Assembly (NCBI RefSeq): GCF_007559435.1 | Contig: NZ_VMBP01000002.1 | Location: 496,001 to 560,000, forward strand | Direction: 5' to 3' | Origin: Ancylobacter moscoviensis | Lineage (GTDB): Bacteria > Pseudomonadota > Alphaproteobacteria > Rhizobiales > Xanthobacteraceae | Length of the DNA: 64,000 nucleotides | In this document: positions 63,358 to 64,000 of the stretch, in pieces | Layout: every line of letters starts with the position of its first letter | Position numbering within the stretch: the first letter of the stretch is position 1 | Program-made: the position numbers and the translations under genes | The notes under the pieces: generated by a model | What the model was told of the DNA's origin: nothing | The model's database searches: none | What the model saw: the letters and a program-made list of their open reading frames with translations, nothing else

Positions 63358-64000
63358 TCGACAAGCCCCAGCCCCGCAAGGGGGGTGAGGCCCGGCCGCT
63401 CAAGGTCCGGCTCAAGAAAGCCCGCTCGCTCAGCTCCTCCTCGCAGAAATGGCTTCAGCGCCAGCTCAACGATCCCTATGTCGCGCGCGCCAAGCGCGAA
63501 GGCTGGCGTTCGCGCGCGGCCTTCAAGCTCATCGAGATCGACGAGAAGGCGAAGATCCTGAAGCCCGGCCTGCGGGTGGTGGACCTCGGCGCCGCGCCGG
63601 GCGGCTGGAGCCAGGTGGCCGCGCAGAAGGTGAAGGTCGAGGACGGGCGCGGCAAGATCGTCGCCATCGACCTCCTCGAGATCGACCCCATCGCGGGTGT
63701 CGATTTCGCGCAGATGGATTTCCTCAAGGACGACGCGCCGGAAAAGCTGATGGCGATGCTCGGCGGCGAGGCGGATCTCGTCATGTCCGACATGGCGGCC
63801 AACACGACCGGCCACAGGGCGACGGACCATCTGCGCATCGTCGGCCTCGTGGAACTGGCGATCGATTTCGCGCGGCAGGTACTGGCGCCGGGCGGCGCCT
63901 TCATCGCCAAGGTGTTTCAGGGCGGCACGGAGAGCACGCTGCTCGCCGATCTCAAGCGCGACTTCGCCACCGTGCGCCACATCAAGCCGCAGGCAAGCCG
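63354..64000 (+). CDS. rlmE: 23S rRNA 2'-O-ribose U2552 methyltransferase RlmE (partial, C-terminus beyond window)
   Basis: SAM-dependent methyltransferase (FtsJ/RrmJ) that modifies U2552 in the A-loop of 23S rRNA late in 50S assembly. About 215 residues are visible: a basic N-terminus, [12 protein letters not shown] with the first catalytic Lys, [15 protein letters not shown] (SAM-binding motif I), VMSDMAAN with the catalytic Asp, and [12 protein letters not shown] with the second Lys. The final Glu of the K-D-K-E tetrad lies beyond the window end. The GTG start overlaps the phosphatase stop by four bases (GTGA). Confidence 0.94.
   Translation, partial: MIDKPQPRKGGEARPLKVRLKKARSLSSSSQKWLQRQLNDPYVARAKREGWRSRAAFKLIEIDEKAKILKPGLRVVDLGAAPGGWSQVAAQKVKVEDGRGKIVAIDLLEIDPIAGVDFAQMDFLKDDAPEKLMAMLGGEADLVMSDMAANTTGHRATDHLRIVGLVELAIDFARQVLAPGGAFIAKVFQGGTESTLLADLKRDFATVRHIKPQAS

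Overview
The window is high-GC, densely coded alphaproteobacterial chromosome, most likely from the order Hyphomicrobiales (Rhizobiales), perhaps a Xanthobacteraceae member of the Ancylobacter/Starkeya/Xanthobacter kind. The placement is inferred from a lipid A very-long-chain fatty acid (acpXL) cluster, IalB, Omp19/Inh-like and DUF2865 proteins, a 'DDTD'-type glutamyl-tRNA synthetase, and two copies of an ATGGCCGGG-N5-CCCGGCCAT palindrome typical of this order. I saw no prophage, transposase, CRISPR array or rRNA.

Layout. 1-5.8 kb: partial moaA, a DUF971 protein, an L,D-transpeptidase, an OafA-type acyltransferase with an SGNH domain, a SRAP (YedK) protein, tRNA-Val(CAC) and gph. 5.9-12.7 kb: an exported proline/alanine-rich protein, rpiA, a DUF2059 protein, a tctA-tctB-tctC carboxylate transporter set and gor. 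12.8-19.8 kb: class II DAHP synthase, two tandem paralogous alpha/beta hydrolases of unknown role, an MDR oxidoreductase divergent from an HxlR regulator, and a large RgpF-domain protein. 19.8-28.2 kb: nadE, a pentapeptide-repeat protein, gltX, DUF2865, CreA, a small cysteine-containing secreted protein, cysS and a GNAT acetyltransferase. 28.3-34.3 kb: a LOG protein, an ArsR regulator followed by an Atm1-type ABC exporter, a patatin phospholipase, psd and pssA. 34.4-40.5 kb: a small unknown gene, an Omp19/Inh lipoprotein, an SDR, chrA, a LysR regulator divergent from an EamA permease, and a rhodanese. 40.6-46.3 kb: two class III aminotransferases, a glutamylpolyamine-synthetase-type enzyme and a PotF-type binding protein. 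46.3-52.6 kb: the VLCFA/lipid A cluster (acpXL, fabZXL, fabF2XL, fabF1XL, an SDR, adh2XL, lpxXL), all on the minus strand. 52.9-64 kb: alpha-2-macroglobulin with pbpC, a DUF1127 protein, tRNA-Gln(CTG), ialB, a Ppx/GppA phosphatase and partial rlmE.

How it fits together. Much of the window builds or guards the envelope: phospholipid synthesis (psd-pssA), VLCFA synthesis and transfer to lipid A, peptidoglycan enzymes (L,D-transpeptidase, PbpC), polysaccharide modification candidates (acyltransferase, RgpF protein), and two different predicted protease inhibitors (A2M and Omp19/Inh). The VLCFA cluster appears to hold one enzyme for every step of a dissociated elongation cycle. Its second ketosynthase lacks the catalytic cysteine, and indeed any cysteine, which suggests a chain-length-factor-like partner subunit. 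The other notable items are the tandem hydrolase pair, a near-perfect 22-bp palindrome in the divergent polyamine promoter, a 12-bp perfect inverted repeat between convergent genes, and a candidate ArsR operator in front of an arsR-atm1 pair. All functions are assigned by reading the translations; no database search was possible.
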